A stretch of DNA of 64,000 bases from Williamsia sp. 1135 (GCF_002095395.1 NZ_MJEI01000103.1:62001-126000); one strand, 5' to 3'; shown: positions 10,596-20,662, numbered from the stretch's first letter. Translations and numbers: made by a program. Notes: generated from the letters alone by a model not told the origin.

Positions 10596-11807
10596 ATGCC
10601 CGATGCATACGTCTACGAGGCCATCCGCACACCGCGAGGTCGCGGTAAGAAGACCGGTGCCCTGCACGGCGTGAAACCGATCGACCTGGCCGTCGGCCTG
10701 GTCAGCGAGCTCAGATCCCGCCACCCGCAGCTGGATCCGGCGGCAATCGACGACATCATCCTCGGCGTCGTCTCTCCGATCGGTGATCAGGGCGCCGACA
10801 TTGCCAAGACCGTGGCTCTGCGTGCCGGATTGGCCGATACCGTTGGAGGTCTGCAGCTGAACAGATTCTGCGGTTCCGGCCTGGAGGCGGTCAACGTGGC
10901 GGCCCAGAAGGTGGCCTCCGGCTGGGATGATCTGGTTCTCGCGGGCGGTGTCGAGTCGATGTCGCGCATCCCTCTTGGTTCCGATGGCGGTGCCTGGCCG
11001 CTCGATCCGGCGACGAACTACGCGACGTACTTCATTCCGCAGGGTGTCTCGGCTGACCTGATCGCCACGGTTCACGGCTTCACCCGCGACGATGTGGACG
11101 CCTACGCGGTGCGCTCCCAGCAGCGAGCAGCGGCGGCGATCGCGCGTGGTTTCTTCTCGAAGTCCATTGTGCCGGTCCGTGACATCAACGGATCGGTGCT
11201 GCTCGACACTGACGAGTTGGTCCGCGGGGACACCACGGTGGACGCGCTCGGTGGTTTGAGACCATCCTTTGCCGACCTCGGTGAACTCGGTGGATTCGAC
11301 GCCGTCGCCCTGCAGAAGTATCACTGGGTGGAAGAGATCGACCACGTGCATCACGCCGGGAACTCCTCGGGTATCGCCGACGGATCCGCGCTGGTACTGG
11401 TCGGTGGCGAAGCTGCCGGGCGCGCCGCCGGACTGGTGCCGCGGGCCCGCATCGTCGGAACCGCCACGAGCGGAGCCGATTCGACGATCATGCTGACCGG
11501 TCCGGTGCCGGCCACCGAGAAGGTGCTCGCCAAGACCGGCCTGACCCTCGACGACATCGACCTGTTCGAACTCAACGAGGCCTTCGCCTCTGTTGTCCTG
11601 AACTACCAGCGACACTTCGCGATTCCTGACGAGATCATCAATGTCAACGGTGGCGCCATCGCGATGGGGCACCCAGTCGGCGCGACCGGGGCGATGCTGG
11701 TCGGCACGATGGTCGACGAACTGGAACGCCGCGGCCTGCGGCGGGCGCTGATCACCCTGTGTATCGGCGGCGGTATGGGCGTGGCCACCATCATCGAGAG
11801 AGTCTGA
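10596..11807 (+). CDS. Acetyl-CoA acetyltransferase / 3-ketoacyl-CoA thiolase
   Basis: The 403-residue protein begins [16 protein letters not shown] and has the thiolase signatures in order: [12 protein letters not shown] with the acylated Cys, the [10 protein letters not shown] block with the active-site His, and CIGGGMG with the second Cys. It cleaves 3-ketoacyl-CoA in the last step of beta-oxidation. It lies 24 bases after the dehydrogenase and 10 bases before the FadB-type gene, so co-transcription is near certain. With its partner it probably forms an alpha2-beta2 trifunctional complex, as FadA with FadB. Confidence 0.93.
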   Translation: MPDAYVYEAIRTPRGRGKKTGALHGVKPIDLAVGLVSELRSRHPQLDPAAIDDIILGVVSPIGDQGADIAKTVALRAGLADTVGGLQLNRFCGSGLEAVNVAAQKVASGWDDLVLAGGVESMSRIPLGSDGGAWPLDPATNYATYFIPQGVSADLIATVHGFTRDDVDAYAVRSQQRAAAAIARGFFSKSIVPVRDINGSVLLDTDELVRGDTTVDALGGLRPSFADLGELGGFDAVALQKYHWVEEIDHVHHAGNSSGIADGSALVLVGGEAAGRAAGLVPRARIVGTATSGADSTIMLTGPVPATEKVLAKTGLTLDDIDLFELNEAFASVVLNYQRHFAIPDEIINVNGGAIAMGHPVGATGAMLVGTMVDELERRGLRRALITLCIGGGMGVATIIERV

Positions 11808-11817
11808 GGAAGTGACC

Positions 11818-14007
11818 ATGAACCCCGTACTCACCACCGAGACCGACGCCATCATCGGTTGGCACCGCGACGGCGAGGGCATCGTCACGCTGACGATGGA
11901 CGATCCCGGCCAGGCGACCAACACGATGACGGACGCGATGGCCGATGCTCTGCTGTCGACCGTCGAGCGTCTCGAGGCCGAAAAGGACTCCATCGCAGGC
12001 GTCATCATCACCTCTGGCAAGGAGACCTTCTTCGCAGGCGGTGACCTCAACAGGCTGATGAATGCCGGTCCGGCAGATGTCGCGGACATCTCCGCCGGGC
12101 TCGATCATTTCAAGATGTGCTTCCGTCGCATCGAAACCTTGGGGCGTCCGGTGGTCGCAGCCATCAACGGGACCGCGCTCGGCGGCGGGTTCGAGGTCGC
12201 TCTCGCCGCCCACCATCGCATCGCGCTGAACAAGAAAGGCAGTGTCCTGGGCCTTCCGGAGGTGACCCTCGGAGTGCTGCCAGGCGCCGGCGGCGTCACC
12301 CGGGTGGTGCGACTGCTCGGCATCACAGATGCGGTTCTCGGCGTCGTCGGCGAGGGTCGGCGGATGGTGCCGGCGAAGGCCCTCGATGTGGGGATCATCG
12401 ATGAGGTGGTCTCCACCCAGGAGGAACTGATCGATCGGGCGAGGGCATGGATCGCAGACAACCCGAAGGCTTCTCAACCGTTGGATCGCAAGGGCTACCG
12501 GATCCCGGGGGGTACCCCTGCGACCCCGGCGCTCGCCGCACAATTACCCGCCTACCCGGCGAATCTGCGCAAGCAGCTCAAGGGCAGCCCGATGCCCGCG
12601 CCCATCGCGGTACTCGCGGTCGCCGTCGAGGGTGCGCAGGTCGACCTCGACACCGCCTTCGCGATCGAGACGCGATACTGCGCACAGCTGATCTGCGGTC
12701 AGATCTCGACCAACATGATCAAGGCGTTGTTCTTCGACCTGAACGCGGTCAACAACGGCGCCTCCAGACCGCAGGACCGACCGGTGCGAAAGGCCGAGAA
12801 GGTGGCGGTCCTCGGCGCCGGGATGATGGGTGCGGCAATCGCTTACGTCTCGGCGCAGTCAGGGATCGAGGTCGTGCTCCGCGACGTGACGATCGAGGCG
12901 GCCGAACGCGGCAAGGACTATTCGCGGCGACTCCTCGACGGCGCGGTGGCGAAGGGCCGGATCAGTGCGGACGCACGCGAGTCCGTGCTGGCCCGAATCA
13001 TCGCCACCGACAACATTTCTGATGTCGCCGGAGCCGACCTCGTCGTCGAGGCCGTGTTCGAGGACATCGAATTGAAGAGGCGAGTGCTGGCCGAGGTGGC
13101 CGACCATGTCGGGCCGGGGGCCTTGCTCGCCTCCAACACCTCGGCGCTGCCGATCGCAGAGATGGCGGCGGCAGTCGATCGTCCCGCCGACGTCATCGGG
13201 CTGCACTTCTTCTCGCCGGTGGACAAGATGCCGCTGGTGGAGATCGTGGTCGGTGAGAACACCTCTGACGATGCCCTCGCCCGCGGCCTGGACTTCGTGC
13301 GGCAGATCCGTAAGACCCCGATCGTGGTCAAGGATGCCTACGGCTGCTACGCCAACCGGGTCATCGCGAAGTTCGTCGACGAGGCCTTGTCCCTGGTTGC
13401 CGAGGGCATGCATCCAGCCAGCGCTGAGCAGGCCGCGCTACAGGCAGGCTTTCCCGCCGGTGCGCTCACGCTGTTCGACGAGATCAACATGAAGACGATC
13501 GCCAAGATCCGTGCCGGCTTCATCGCCGATGCCAACGCGCGAGACGTCGATTTCGTGACCAGTGCGTCCTATCCGCTCGTCGATCGGATGCTCGGCGAGT
13601 TCGATCGTCCCGGCCGACTCGAGGGCCGCGGGTTCTACGAGTACGACGGGCCCGGTGGCGCCCGCGGTCGGTTGTGGCCGCAGCTGGCCGAGCAGTACCA
13701 CCGTCCCGACGTGCTGATCCCGTTCGAGGATGCCAAGGAGCGGATGCTGGTCGCCGCTGCGCTCGAGGCCGTGCGGTGTCTCGACGAGGGTGTGGTGAGC
13801 ACCGTGGCCGAGGCGAACATCGGCTCCATCATGGGCATCGGCTACCCGGTGTGGACCGGAGGCACCCTGCAGTACATCAACCAATATGCCGGTGGGCCCG
13901 CCGGATTCGTGGTCCGCGCCGACGAACTCCGTGGGCGCTACGGCGATCGCTTCGTAGTACCGGAATCATTGCGTGGCCGAGCGGGTCGGGACGAGCGCTA
14001 CCTGTGA
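11818..14007 (+). CDS. FadB-type enoyl-CoA hydratase / 3-hydroxyacyl-CoA dehydrogenase
   Basis: ATG 11818 sits seven bases after GAGGA; GTG 11812 is an alternative. The 729-residue protein has an N-terminal crotonase domain (1-300) with [10 protein letters not shown] and the oxyanion segment [13 protein letters not shown], then an NAD Rossmann motif [16 protein letters not shown] near 340 and the dehydrogenase block [17 protein letters not shown]. It hydrates enoyl-CoA and oxidises the 3-hydroxyacyl product. Length and domain order match FadB of mycobacteria. It follows the thiolase directly and its stop codon overlaps the next gene. Confidence 0.93.
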   Translation: MNPVLTTETDAIIGWHRDGEGIVTLTMDDPGQATNTMTDAMADALLSTVERLEAEKDSIAGVIITSGKETFFAGGDLNRLMNAGPADVADISAGLDHFKMCFRRIETLGRPVVAAINGTALGGGFEVALAAHHRIALNKKGSVLGLPEVTLGVLPGAGGVTRVVRLLGITDAVLGVVGEGRRMVPAKALDVGIIDEVVSTQEELIDRARAWIADNPKASQPLDRKGYRIPGGTPATPALAAQLPAYPANLRKQLKGSPMPAPIAVLAVAVEGAQVDLDTAFAIETRYCAQLICGQISTNMIKALFFDLNAVNNGASRPQDRPVRKAEKVAVLGAGMMGAAIAYVSAQSGIEVVLRDVTIEAAERGKDYSRRLLDGAVAKGRISADARESVLARIIATDNISDVAGADLVVEAVFEDIELKRRVLAEVADHVGPGALLASNTSALPIAEMAAAVDRPADVIGLHFFSPVDKMPLVEIVVGENTSDDALARGLDFVRQIRKTPIVVKDAYGCYANRVIAKFVDEALSLVAEGMHPASAEQAALQAGFPAGALTLFDEINMKTIAKIRAGFIADANARDVDFVTSASYPLVDRMLGEFDRPGRLEGRGFYEYDGPGGARGRLWPQLAEQYHRPDVLIPFEDAKERMLVAAALEAVRCLDEGVVSTVAEANIGSIMGIGYPVWTGGTLQYINQYAGGPAGFVVRADELRGRYGDRFVVPESLRGRAGRDERYL

Positions 14008-14633
14008 CAGCATTGGTTCCCATGTCGACCCCACTCGAACCGAGGTGGCGACGGCTCGGGCCGGATGAGCGTCGCTCGGAAATACTCGCCGCCGCGATCA
14101 AGGCGTTCGGCGAGCAGCCTTACGCGGCAGTGCAGATGGCTGCGGTGGCTCGTGACGCGGGAGTGGCGCGCGGGCTGCTGCACCACTATTTCGGCACCAA
14201 ACGCGACCTCTACCTCGAGGTGGTCCGGACGATGATGCTGGTGCCGGTCGCCGACGAGGTCACCCTGCCCACCGGAACACTCCGCAACCGGGTCGAGGCA
14301 TCGGTCAACTGGCTCATGACCGTGCTGGCCGCCCATGGCCGTACATGGCTGGCGGTCGGCGTCGACGGTGTCGGCGGCGACCCCGAGGTCAGGGCGATCC
14401 TCGAGGAGGCTGACGACCAGGCTGCCCAGCGAGTGCTCGACGCAATAGGTTTCGTCAGCACCCCCGACACCCATCGCGTGGCGCTCGCCGCCGTCCGGGC
14501 CTACGGGGGGATGGTCAAATCCGCGGTCCGGGAATGGTTGGACCGGGACACCCTCACGCAGGAGCAGGTGAGTCGGATGCTCACCGAGACCCTCGTGGCC
14601 CTGATCGAGACGGTCCTCGACGAGATCGGCTGA
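14004..14633 (+). CDS. TetR-family regulator of the beta-oxidation operon
   Basis: The GTG at 14004 overlaps the fadB-type stop as GTGA, a common coupling arrangement; ATG 14022 is the alternative start. The product of about 209 residues has a TetR N-terminal helix-turn-helix (RRSEILAAAIKAFGE ... VARDAGVARGLLHHYFGTKRDLYLEVV) and a helical ligand domain. Being the last gene of the operon, it most likely controls it through the palindromes at 7548-7585, with an acyl-CoA or free acid as inducer. That link is inferred from position only. Confidence 0.85.
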   Translation: MTALVPMSTPLEPRWRRLGPDERRSEILAAAIKAFGEQPYAAVQMAAVARDAGVARGLLHHYFGTKRDLYLEVVRTMMLVPVADEVTLPTGTLRNRVEASVNWLMTVLAAHGRTWLAVGVDGVGGDPEVRAILEEADDQAAQRVLDAIGFVSTPDTHRVALAAVRAYGGMVKSAVREWLDRDTLTQEQVSRMLTETLVALIETVLDEIG

Positions 14634-14657
14634 TTGCGCGCGGGGGTGTACGTGGAC

Positions 14658-15242
14658 TCAGCAGGCGGTGATCGCCGGCAGCAGGGTGCGGTGCGCAAAC
14701 TGCAGGAGATCGTCGTAGGTCTGTAGGGGCACATCCACGGCCGGTGTCAACAGAATCGAATGGGCGAGTCGCACAAGCATTTCAGCGGCATGCGGCACGA
14801 CTGGGACGAGGCCTGGCAGCTGCTCGGACTCCGCTTGCGCGATGAGCGCAGTGGTCACTGCCAGCGCTCCTTCGAGCATGCCGGCGGCGCCGGTGGTCAG
14901 TTGTCCGAGGACGGTGGGATCGGCCGAGGCGAACATGGCCTGCAGGACCGGTTTGTCGCGTACCGAGGTGACCGTGCTCGCGAAGCCATGGGCGATGCGG
15001 TCGGTAAACGTCTGCTGCGCGGCAGCCGCCGCGTGGACGGCCTGGAAGAGGCGGGTCGCCTCCCGACTCATGACGGCCTGCACCAGTTCGTCCTTGGACC
15101 CGATCCGGCGATAGACGGTGACCCTGTTCACGCCCGCCTTGCGGGCGATGTCCCCGATCGTCGTGCGGGCGATCCCGAGGTCGCCGAACAGCTCGAGTGC
15201 GGCGTCGAGCAGGGGGCCATCGGCGTCGACATCGATCTGCAT
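14658..15242 (-). CDS. TetR-family regulator
   Basis: This 194-residue protein has a TetR DNA-binding domain near its N-terminus (LLDAALELFGDLGIARTTIGDIARKAGVNRVTVYRRIGSKDEL) and a helical effector domain. It is transcribed away from the hydrolase/monooxygenase operon starting at 15361, and the gap holds a perfect 33-bp palindrome, which is the obvious binding site for autorepression and operon control. It converges with the TetR gene ending at 14633, 24 bases away. Confidence 0.88.
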   Translation of the reverse strand: MQIDVDADGPLLDAALELFGDLGIARTTIGDIARKAGVNRVTVYRRIGSKDELVQAVMSREATRLFQAVHAAAAAQQTFTDRIAHGFASTVTSVRDKPVLQAMFASADPTVLGQLTTGAAGMLEGALAVTTALIAQAESEQLPGLVPVVPHAAEMLVRLAHSILLTPAVDVPLQTYDDLLQFAHRTLLPAITAC

Positions 15243-15270
15243 GGCCTCAGCCTAGATCGAATCGGACCGT

Positions 15271-15311
15271 GCAACATTGCAACATATTATGTTGCAATGT
15301 TGCAATGTTGC
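15271..15311. promoter_or_regulatory. Perfect 33-bp palindromic operator plus an extra half-site
   Basis: Arm GCAACATTGCAACATA (15271-15286) is the exact reverse complement of 15288-15303, with T 15287 at the centre. The unit GTTGCAAT recurs, and a third GTTGC follows at 15307-15311. On the plus strand the centre TATTAT (15285-15290) is 17 bases from TCGGAC (15262-15267), so the palindrome covers a likely promoter for the 15361 operon. It is the best operator candidate in the window. Confidence 0.8.
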
Positions 15312-15360
15312 TAATCGCTGGAAGAGGCCTGCACGTTGGGCAACGAAGGAGTCTGTTTCG

Positions 15361-16275
15361 ATGAAGTCCACAGCCGCGAGCGCACGACCCGGCCGGGTTG
15401 AGACGACCGGATACTCGGACGAGTCCTACGCGATCACCGCGCGAGCCGTCCAATTCGACTGGACCGACGTGCCGCTGGAATACATCCCGGGCGAGGCCTA
15501 CGCGACCCACTTCTGGAACGTCATGCACCTCGTACTGCCCGAGGGGGAACGCGCGATGGCGGACGTGTTCGCGCGAGCCCTGCCGCTCATCGACGATCGC
15601 CGTCTCCACGAGGAGGTGGTCGGGTTCGTCGGTCAGGAGACCACCCATGCGTCCTCGCACGAGGGGTTTCGCGACTACCTGATCGCGGGTGGGGTCGATG
15701 TCGACCCCATCATGCGACGTATCCGATACGCGGTCGGAGTGGTCTTCGGCGATCACGGGCTCACCGGCAGGGCCGGGCGAGCCTGGCTGAACGAGCGGCT
15801 CGGTATCTATGCCGCTGCCGAGCACTTCACGGCAGTGGTCGGCGAGTGGTTGCTCGACAACTCCGAGTTCGACCGGCGCGGTGTCGATCCCACCATGCTC
15901 GATCTGCTGCGCTGGCACGGCGCCGAAGAACTCGAGCACCGTAATGTCGCGTTCGACGCCTTCCAATATGTCGACGGCGGGGGCTTTCGTCGCGCCCGCA
16001 CCGCGGTCATCGCGAGTTTCGGTCTGGCGGTGCTGTGGTTCACCACGGCTGCGCACCTCTACCGGGGCGACCCCGGCAGGCGTCGATTCCGGGTGCCGTG
16101 GCCACTGGCCTTCGCGCGGGCCTCGCGCAGGCACCTCATTCCCGGTCTCTCCTTCTTGTTCGTTCAGCTCGGCCTCTACATCCGTCCGGGATTCCATCCG
16201 TCGTCGATGGGCGACATCGACAAGGCCGTCCGGTACCTGGCCACCTCGCCCGCGGCGCTGGCGGCGCAACCGTGA
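15361..16275 (+). CDS. Metal-dependent hydrolase (PF10118-type)
   Basis: ATG 15361 follows AAGGAG; an upstream in-frame ATG lies inside the operator. The 304-residue protein has a His/Glu-rich helical core: GQETTHASSHEGFRDYL, YAAAEHFTAV and WHGAEELEHRNVAFD, whose spaced E-x-x-H motifs resemble di-iron helical proteins. It matches the predicted metal-dependent hydrolase family seen beside ferredoxin reductases and monooxygenases in mycobacteria. Chemistry is unproven; a di-iron oxygenase fed by the reductase that overlaps its 3' end (GTGA at 16272) is a reasonable alternative. Confidence 0.8.
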   Translation: MKSTAASARPGRVETTGYSDESYAITARAVQFDWTDVPLEYIPGEAYATHFWNVMHLVLPEGERAMADVFARALPLIDDRRLHEEVVGFVGQETTHASSHEGFRDYLIAGGVDVDPIMRRIRYAVGVVFGDHGLTGRAGRAWLNERLGIYAAAEHFTAVVGEWLLDNSEFDRRGVDPTMLDLLRWHGAEELEHRNVAFDAFQYVDGGGFRRARTAVIASFGLAVLWFTTAAHLYRGDPGRRRFRVPWPLAFARASRRHLIPGLSFLFVQLGLYIRPGFHPSSMGDIDKAVRYLATSPAALAAQP

Positions 16276-17378
16276 GCGCGGCAACGGCACGCCTGACACC
16301 GCGGGCGGTCGCCGAACCCGTGGACGATGCGGGACCGGGATTGCGGGCCATCGGCGCGTTGTCGCGCCTGTACTCCAAGCTAGTTGCCGAAACGCCGGCG
16401 GTGACAGCTCTGTCGCCGGCGCGACCACGGCGGCGGGGCGGTTTCGAGTTCGAAGCCGTCGTCGATCGCATCGAACGGGAGGCAGACGATGTGCGGTCGT
16501 TCCTGCTGCGCCGGCCCGATGGCGCGGCTCTACCCGCATGGCGGCCCGGCGCCCACATCGATGTGACGACAACGTCCGGAGTGCTCCGGCAGTACTCGCT
16601 GAGCGGCAACCCCGTGGCTGCGGATTGCTACCGCATCGCGGTTCGCCGCGTCGTCGATGGCACTGCGTCGTCCGAGATGCACCGGCTACGCGAAGGTGAG
16701 CGCCTGCGGATTCGTGGTCCCCGCAACGCTTTCCCGATGGCCCGTGCGCCGCACTATCTTTTCGTGGCGGGTGGTATCGGGATCACGCCGATCCTGTCGA
16801 TGGTGTACGCGGCGTGTCACCAGGGTCTGCCGTGGGTGCTGTACTACCACGGCCGTTCTCGGTCGAGCATGCCGTTTCTCGGCGAACTCGAAGGACTGGC
16901 CGAGCGCGGCGGTGGCACGTTGATCGTGGCCGACGACGACGTGGATGGGCCCCCGGGCATCGACGCGATTCTCACTCACGCGAAGCCCGGTGGGGCCCTG
17001 TACGCGTGTGGTCCGGCGGGACTGTCGGCGGCGGTTCGCGCACGAAGCCGGGTGATCGCTCCGAACACCACGTTTCACACCGAGTATTTCTCTCCGCCAC
17101 CGATCGTCGATGGCGAGCCGTTCGAGATCGCGATGCAGAGCACCGGTGAGCGTATTGCGGTCGGGGCCCACGAATCAGCGCTCGACGCGGTCCGGCGGCT
17201 GCGTCCTGATCAGGCCTATTCGTGCAGGCAGGGTTTCTGCGGGGCCTGTGTCGTCGGTGTCGTCGACGGACAACCCGACCATCGCGACCGGGTGCTCGGC
17301 GACATCGAGCGCGGATCCGCGATGACGTTGTGCGTCTCGCGTGCCGCACTCGACGAGACACTCACCCTCGACCTATGA
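16272..17378 (+). CDS. Ferredoxin-NAD(P)H reductase with C-terminal 2Fe-2S domain
   Basis: The GTG start overlaps the hydrolase stop by four bases. The 368-residue protein has an FNR-like flavin domain (RQYSLSGNP for the flavin), an NAD(P) domain (FVAGGIGITPILSM, YACGPAGL) and a C-terminal plant-type ferredoxin with YSCRQGFCGACVVGV and a later Cys. This is the phthalate dioxygenase reductase layout. It passes electrons from NAD(P)H through flavin to the iron-sulphur centre, and here the likely acceptor is the product of the preceding gene. Confidence 0.9.
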   Translation: MSAATARLTPRAVAEPVDDAGPGLRAIGALSRLYSKLVAETPAVTALSPARPRRRGGFEFEAVVDRIEREADDVRSFLLRRPDGAALPAWRPGAHIDVTTTSGVLRQYSLSGNPVAADCYRIAVRRVVDGTASSEMHRLREGERLRIRGPRNAFPMARAPHYLFVAGGIGITPILSMVYAACHQGLPWVLYYHGRSRSSMPFLGELEGLAERGGGTLIVADDDVDGPPGIDAILTHAKPGGALYACGPAGLSAAVRARSRVIAPNTTFHTEYFSPPPIVDGEPFEIAMQSTGERIAVGAHESALDAVRRLRPDQAYSCRQGFCGACVVGVVDGQPDHRDRVLGDIERGSAMTLCVSRAALDETLTLDL

Positions 17379-17394
17379 CGGAAGGCAGAAAGCC

Positions 17395-18915
17395 ATGAGC
17401 GAGAGAACATCCGAACACGTCGACATCGCGATCATCGGAACCGGTTTCGGTGGGCTGGGGGCGGCCATTCGGCTCAAACAAGAAGGCATCGAGGACTTTG
17501 TCGTCTTCGAGCGTGCCGATGCGGTCGGTGGTACGTGGCACGTGAACACCTATCCCGGTGCCCAGTGCGACATCCCGTCTGCGCTGTATTCATTCTCGTT
17601 CGCGCCCAACCCGGACTGGACCAGGCTCTACCCGCTGCAGCCCGAGATCGAGGCGTACCTCAACGACTGCACCGACAGGCTCGGCGTGCGCAGGCACATT
17701 CGTTTCGGACATGATGTCCAGGACGCATCGTGGGATGACGATGCGCGGTTGTGGTCCGTCACCACCTCGAACGGACACTGGACCGCACGGGTGCTGATCG
17801 GTGCGCTCGGCCCGTTCAGCGAGGCGGCGACTCCTGATATCGCGGGACTGGAGACGTTCGCCGGCAACGTCTTCCACTCCGCGGACTGGGACCACGAGGC
17901 AGAGCTGGCGGGTCGGATCGCCGTGATCGGCACGGGTGCCTCAGCGGTCCAGTTCATCCCGCAGATCGCGCCGGAGGCCGAACATCTGACCTTGTTCCAG
18001 CGCACGCCCACCTGGATCATGCCGCACCCGGACCGGCCGGTACACGCCCGCGTCCGCAACCTCTTCCGTCGCGTTCCGCGTACTCAGCGGGCCCTGCGTA
18101 AGCAGTTCGACCTCGTTCAGGACGCGTTCGTGCCGGGGTTGGTGCGGTGGAATCGCCTTCTGGCGCCGGCAGCAGCACTGGGCCGGGTGCACCTTCGTCG
18201 ACAGGTCGGCGATCCCGAACTGCGCAAAAAGCTCACGCCGGATTACGCGTTCGGCTGCAAACGGCCGACGTTCTCCAACAAGTACTACCCGGCACTGACC
18301 CGCCCCAACGTCACCGTCGAAACCGCTGCGATCAACTCGGTCCGACCGGAAGGCATCGAGACCGCCGACGGAGTGGTCCACGAGGTCGACACCATCGTGC
18401 TCGGAACCGGATTCACGGTGTCACGCCACTCGGGCTTCCGCCGGATCCGGGGACGCGGAGGGGTCAGCCTCGCCGAGACGTGGCCGAACGGTGAGATGGC
18501 GTCGTACCGGGGGACGACCGTGCACGGGTTCCCGAACTTTTTCATGATCCTGGGGCCGAACTCGGTGGTTTACACGTCGCAGGTGGTCACCATCGAGGCG
18601 CAGGTGGAACACATCCTGGCTGCCCTGCGGGTGCTGTCGACGCGGAAGGACTCCGCGATCGAGGTGAAGGCGTCCGCGCAGCAGGAGTTCTGCTCCATGG
18701 TCGACCGCAAGCTCGCCGGCTCGGTGTGGAACTCGGGTGGCTGCAGCAGCTACTACCTCAGCCCATCCGGACGCAACGTGACGTTCTGGCCGGGGTCGGT
18801 CCGTAGCTTCACACGTGCCATGTCGCGAGTCGAGCTCTCCGACTACATCTTTTATCCGGCTGTCGCCCCGGCGACAACCACAGGACCCGCACTGGAAGAG
18901 GTTGTCACGCAATGA
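17395..18915 (+). CDS. Baeyer-Villiger flavin monooxygenase
   Basis: ATG 17395 lies behind GGAAGGCAG. The 506-residue protein has GTGFGGLGAA for FAD near residue 16, the block GGTWHVNTYPGAQCD, an intact BVMO fingerprint FAGNVFHSADW and a second Rossmann motif VIGTGASAVQ for NADPH. It should insert oxygen into a ketone or aldehyde to make an ester. As third gene of the operon it probably acts on the same substrate as the hydrolase and SDR, for instance a cyclic or long-chain ketone produced by the dehydrogenase. Confidence 0.92.
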   Translation: MSERTSEHVDIAIIGTGFGGLGAAIRLKQEGIEDFVVFERADAVGGTWHVNTYPGAQCDIPSALYSFSFAPNPDWTRLYPLQPEIEAYLNDCTDRLGVRRHIRFGHDVQDASWDDDARLWSVTTSNGHWTARVLIGALGPFSEAATPDIAGLETFAGNVFHSADWDHEAELAGRIAVIGTGASAVQFIPQIAPEAEHLTLFQRTPTWIMPHPDRPVHARVRNLFRRVPRTQRALRKQFDLVQDAFVPGLVRWNRLLAPAAALGRVHLRRQVGDPELRKKLTPDYAFGCKRPTFSNKYYPALTRPNVTVETAAINSVRPEGIETADGVVHEVDTIVLGTGFTVSRHSGFRRIRGRGGVSLAETWPNGEMASYRGTTVHGFPNFFMILGPNSVVYTSQVVTIEAQVEHILAALRVLSTRKDSAIEVKASAQQEFCSMVDRKLAGSVWNSGGCSSYYLSPSGRNVTFWPGSVRSFTRAMSRVELSDYIFYPAVAPATTTGPALEEVVTQ

Positions 18916-19745
18916 GCGCCGCGCAACGGATCGACCTCTCGTCGGCGACAGTGCTGATCACCGGCGGCGCCCGGGGCATCGGGGCGGCCACCGTGAACAA
19001 GCTGATCACCCTCGGCGCCCGGGTCGCGGTGTTCGATCGCGACGTCGCAGGCCACGAACTCCGTTCCTACGACCGATTGCTGATCTTGGCCGGTGACGTC
19101 TGCGATCGCGAGGCTGTAGAGATCGCCGTCGCCCGGGTCGTCGAGCATTTCGGTTCTCTCGACGTGGTGATCGCCAACGCCGGCATCACCCCGGCGCCGG
19201 GGACCATTCGCCGCACCGACCCAGAGCAGTTCGACCGGGTGATCGCAGTCAACTTCGGGGGTGTCCTCAATGTGGTCCGCGCGAGCGCCGACGAACTGGT
19301 CCGCAGCGGCGGTCATGTCCTGCTCGTATCCTCCTGTGCCGCATTTACTCCGGGTATGGGTGGGGCCGCCTATATGGTGAGCAAGGCTGCCGTCGAGCAA
19401 CTGGGGCGAGCGTTGCGCATCGAACTCGCAGCGGTGGGGACGTCGGCCGGGGTCGCCTACTTCGGGGTCGTCGACACGGAGTTGGCGCGGGCGACCCTCG
19501 ACAACGATCCGATAGGGGAGCGCATCGGTGCTCAACTGCCCTGGCCGCTGAACCGGAGACTGGCTGCGGACGCTGCTGCCGACGTGCTGATCACCGCCGT
19601 GCGTCGACGTTCGGCGCGGGTGATCGCGCCGCGGTCGTGGCTACCGTATTTCTGGCTGCGGGGGGTACTCAATCCCCTCTTGGAAGCCCGGCTGGTGAAG
19701 GACGCCACCGTCCACGAGATCATTCGCGATCTGGAACGGGCCTGA
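18912..19745 (+). CDS. Short-chain dehydrogenase/reductase
   Basis: The ATG overlaps the BVMO stop as ATGA. The 277-residue SDR has TGGARGIG for NAD(P), IANAGITP, the catalytic Ser in LLVSSCAAF and the YMVSK Tyr-Lys pair. The C-terminal WLPYFWLRGVLNPLLEARL is hydrophobic and may touch the membrane. In this operon it could supply the ketone for the monooxygenase or oxidise the resulting alcohol. It ends five bases before the convergent regulator gene. Confidence 0.9.
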   Translation: MSAAQRIDLSSATVLITGGARGIGAATVNKLITLGARVAVFDRDVAGHELRSYDRLLILAGDVCDREAVEIAVARVVEHFGSLDVVIANAGITPAPGTIRRTDPEQFDRVIAVNFGGVLNVVRASADELVRSGGHVLLVSSCAAFTPGMGGAAYMVSKAAVEQLGRALRIELAAVGTSAGVAYFGVVDTELARATLDNDPIGERIGAQLPWPLNRRLAADAAADVLITAVRRRSARVIAPRSWLPYFWLRGVLNPLLEARLVKDATVHEIIRDLERA

Positions 19746-19750
19746 GGTCT

Positions 19751-20662
19751 TCACACCAGGAATCCTCCCGCGGCCTCGCGAACCAGAACGGTGAGGTCGT
19801 TGATGATCGGCGACTCCAATTTCCAGTATTGCCAGAACAACTGGACGTCCACATGACGACTGCCGAGCGTCTTCACCGTGCCGGCAGCCAGCGCAGGCTG
19901 GATCTGAGCGGCGGGTACCGCACCCCAGCCTGCGCCGAGTTCGACCGCGCGACGGTATTCGACCGAGGCCGGAACGTAGGTGATCGGTGGGTCGACGTGG
20001 CGCCGGGTCAGGCGCCCGAGGAGATCGAACTGGATGGTGTCCTTCCGGTCGAACGCCACCATCGGGGCCCGTCCGAGGTCGGCTGCCCGCAGTCCGTTGG
20101 GAAGCCATGTCTCGATGAAATCGACACTCGCCACCGGTAGATAGCGCATCGCGCCAAGCGGCAGCACGGTGCACCCGCGCACCGGCCGCGGATCGGAGGT
20201 GACCGCGCCGACCGCCTGACCCGCGCGGAGAAATCTGGTGGAGTGGCTCTCATCGTCCCGGAGAACCTCCACCGCAACCGGATGACGGCGCTGGATCTCG
20301 GCGACCACCGGTAGGAGCCAGATGGAGATCGAGTCGGCGTTCGCGGCGATCGGCAGATGCATCCGGGGAGTGTCCCGCGGATCCTCATGTCCCACTTCGG
20401 GTTCACCGGCGAGATCGGCTGCGGCTTCGAGGCGGAGTAGGTCCCACTGCGCCGCCAGTCGGAGCAGGACCTCACCGTCGGGAGTGGCCCTGGCGGGTTT
20501 TGTGCGTTGCACGAGGACCCGTCCGACCGTCGCCTCCAAGGCCTTCATACGCTGACTGACCGCAGACGGAGTCAGATGCAGCGACTCGGCTGCGGCGTCG
20601 AAGGTACCTTCACGCACCACCGCCGCCAGTGTCTGCAGGCCCTCGCTGCTGATGTCCATCAT
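19751..20662 (-). CDS. LysR-family regulator, ArgP/LysG type
   Basis: The start is ATG 20662 or ATG 20659 (MMDISSEG); the long open frame upstream is a shadow of the divergent exporter gene. The 303-residue protein has a LysR winged helix (LAAVVREGTFDAAAESLHLTPSAVSQRMKALE) and an effector domain. Such regulators, paired with LysE, sense intracellular lysine, arginine or histidine and activate export. The divergent layout with lysE, with a palindrome exactly between them, supports this role. Confidence 0.88.
   Translation of the reverse strand: MMDISSEGLQTLAAVVREGTFDAAAESLHLTPSAVSQRMKALEATVGRVLVQRTKPARATPDGEVLLRLAAQWDLLRLEAAADLAGEPEVGHEDPRDTPRMHLPIAANADSISIWLLPVVAEIQRRHPVAVEVLRDDESHSTRFLRAGQAVGAVTSDPRPVRGCTVLPLGAMRYLPVASVDFIETWLPNGLRAADLGRAPMVAFDRKDTIQFDLLGRLTRRHVDPPITYVPASVEYRRAVELGAGWGAVPAAQIQPALAAGTVKTLGSRHVDVQLFWQYWKLESPIINDLTVLVREAAGGFLV

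Noticed and set aside
9828-12089. An open frame of 753 codons on the minus strand
   Set aside because: It is antisense to the acyl-CoA dehydrogenase, thiolase and fadB-type genes, which all have catalytic motifs and good starts.
15277-15360. An upstream extension of the hydrolase start
   Set aside because: It would translate the operator palindrome; ATG 15361 has a proper ribosome site.
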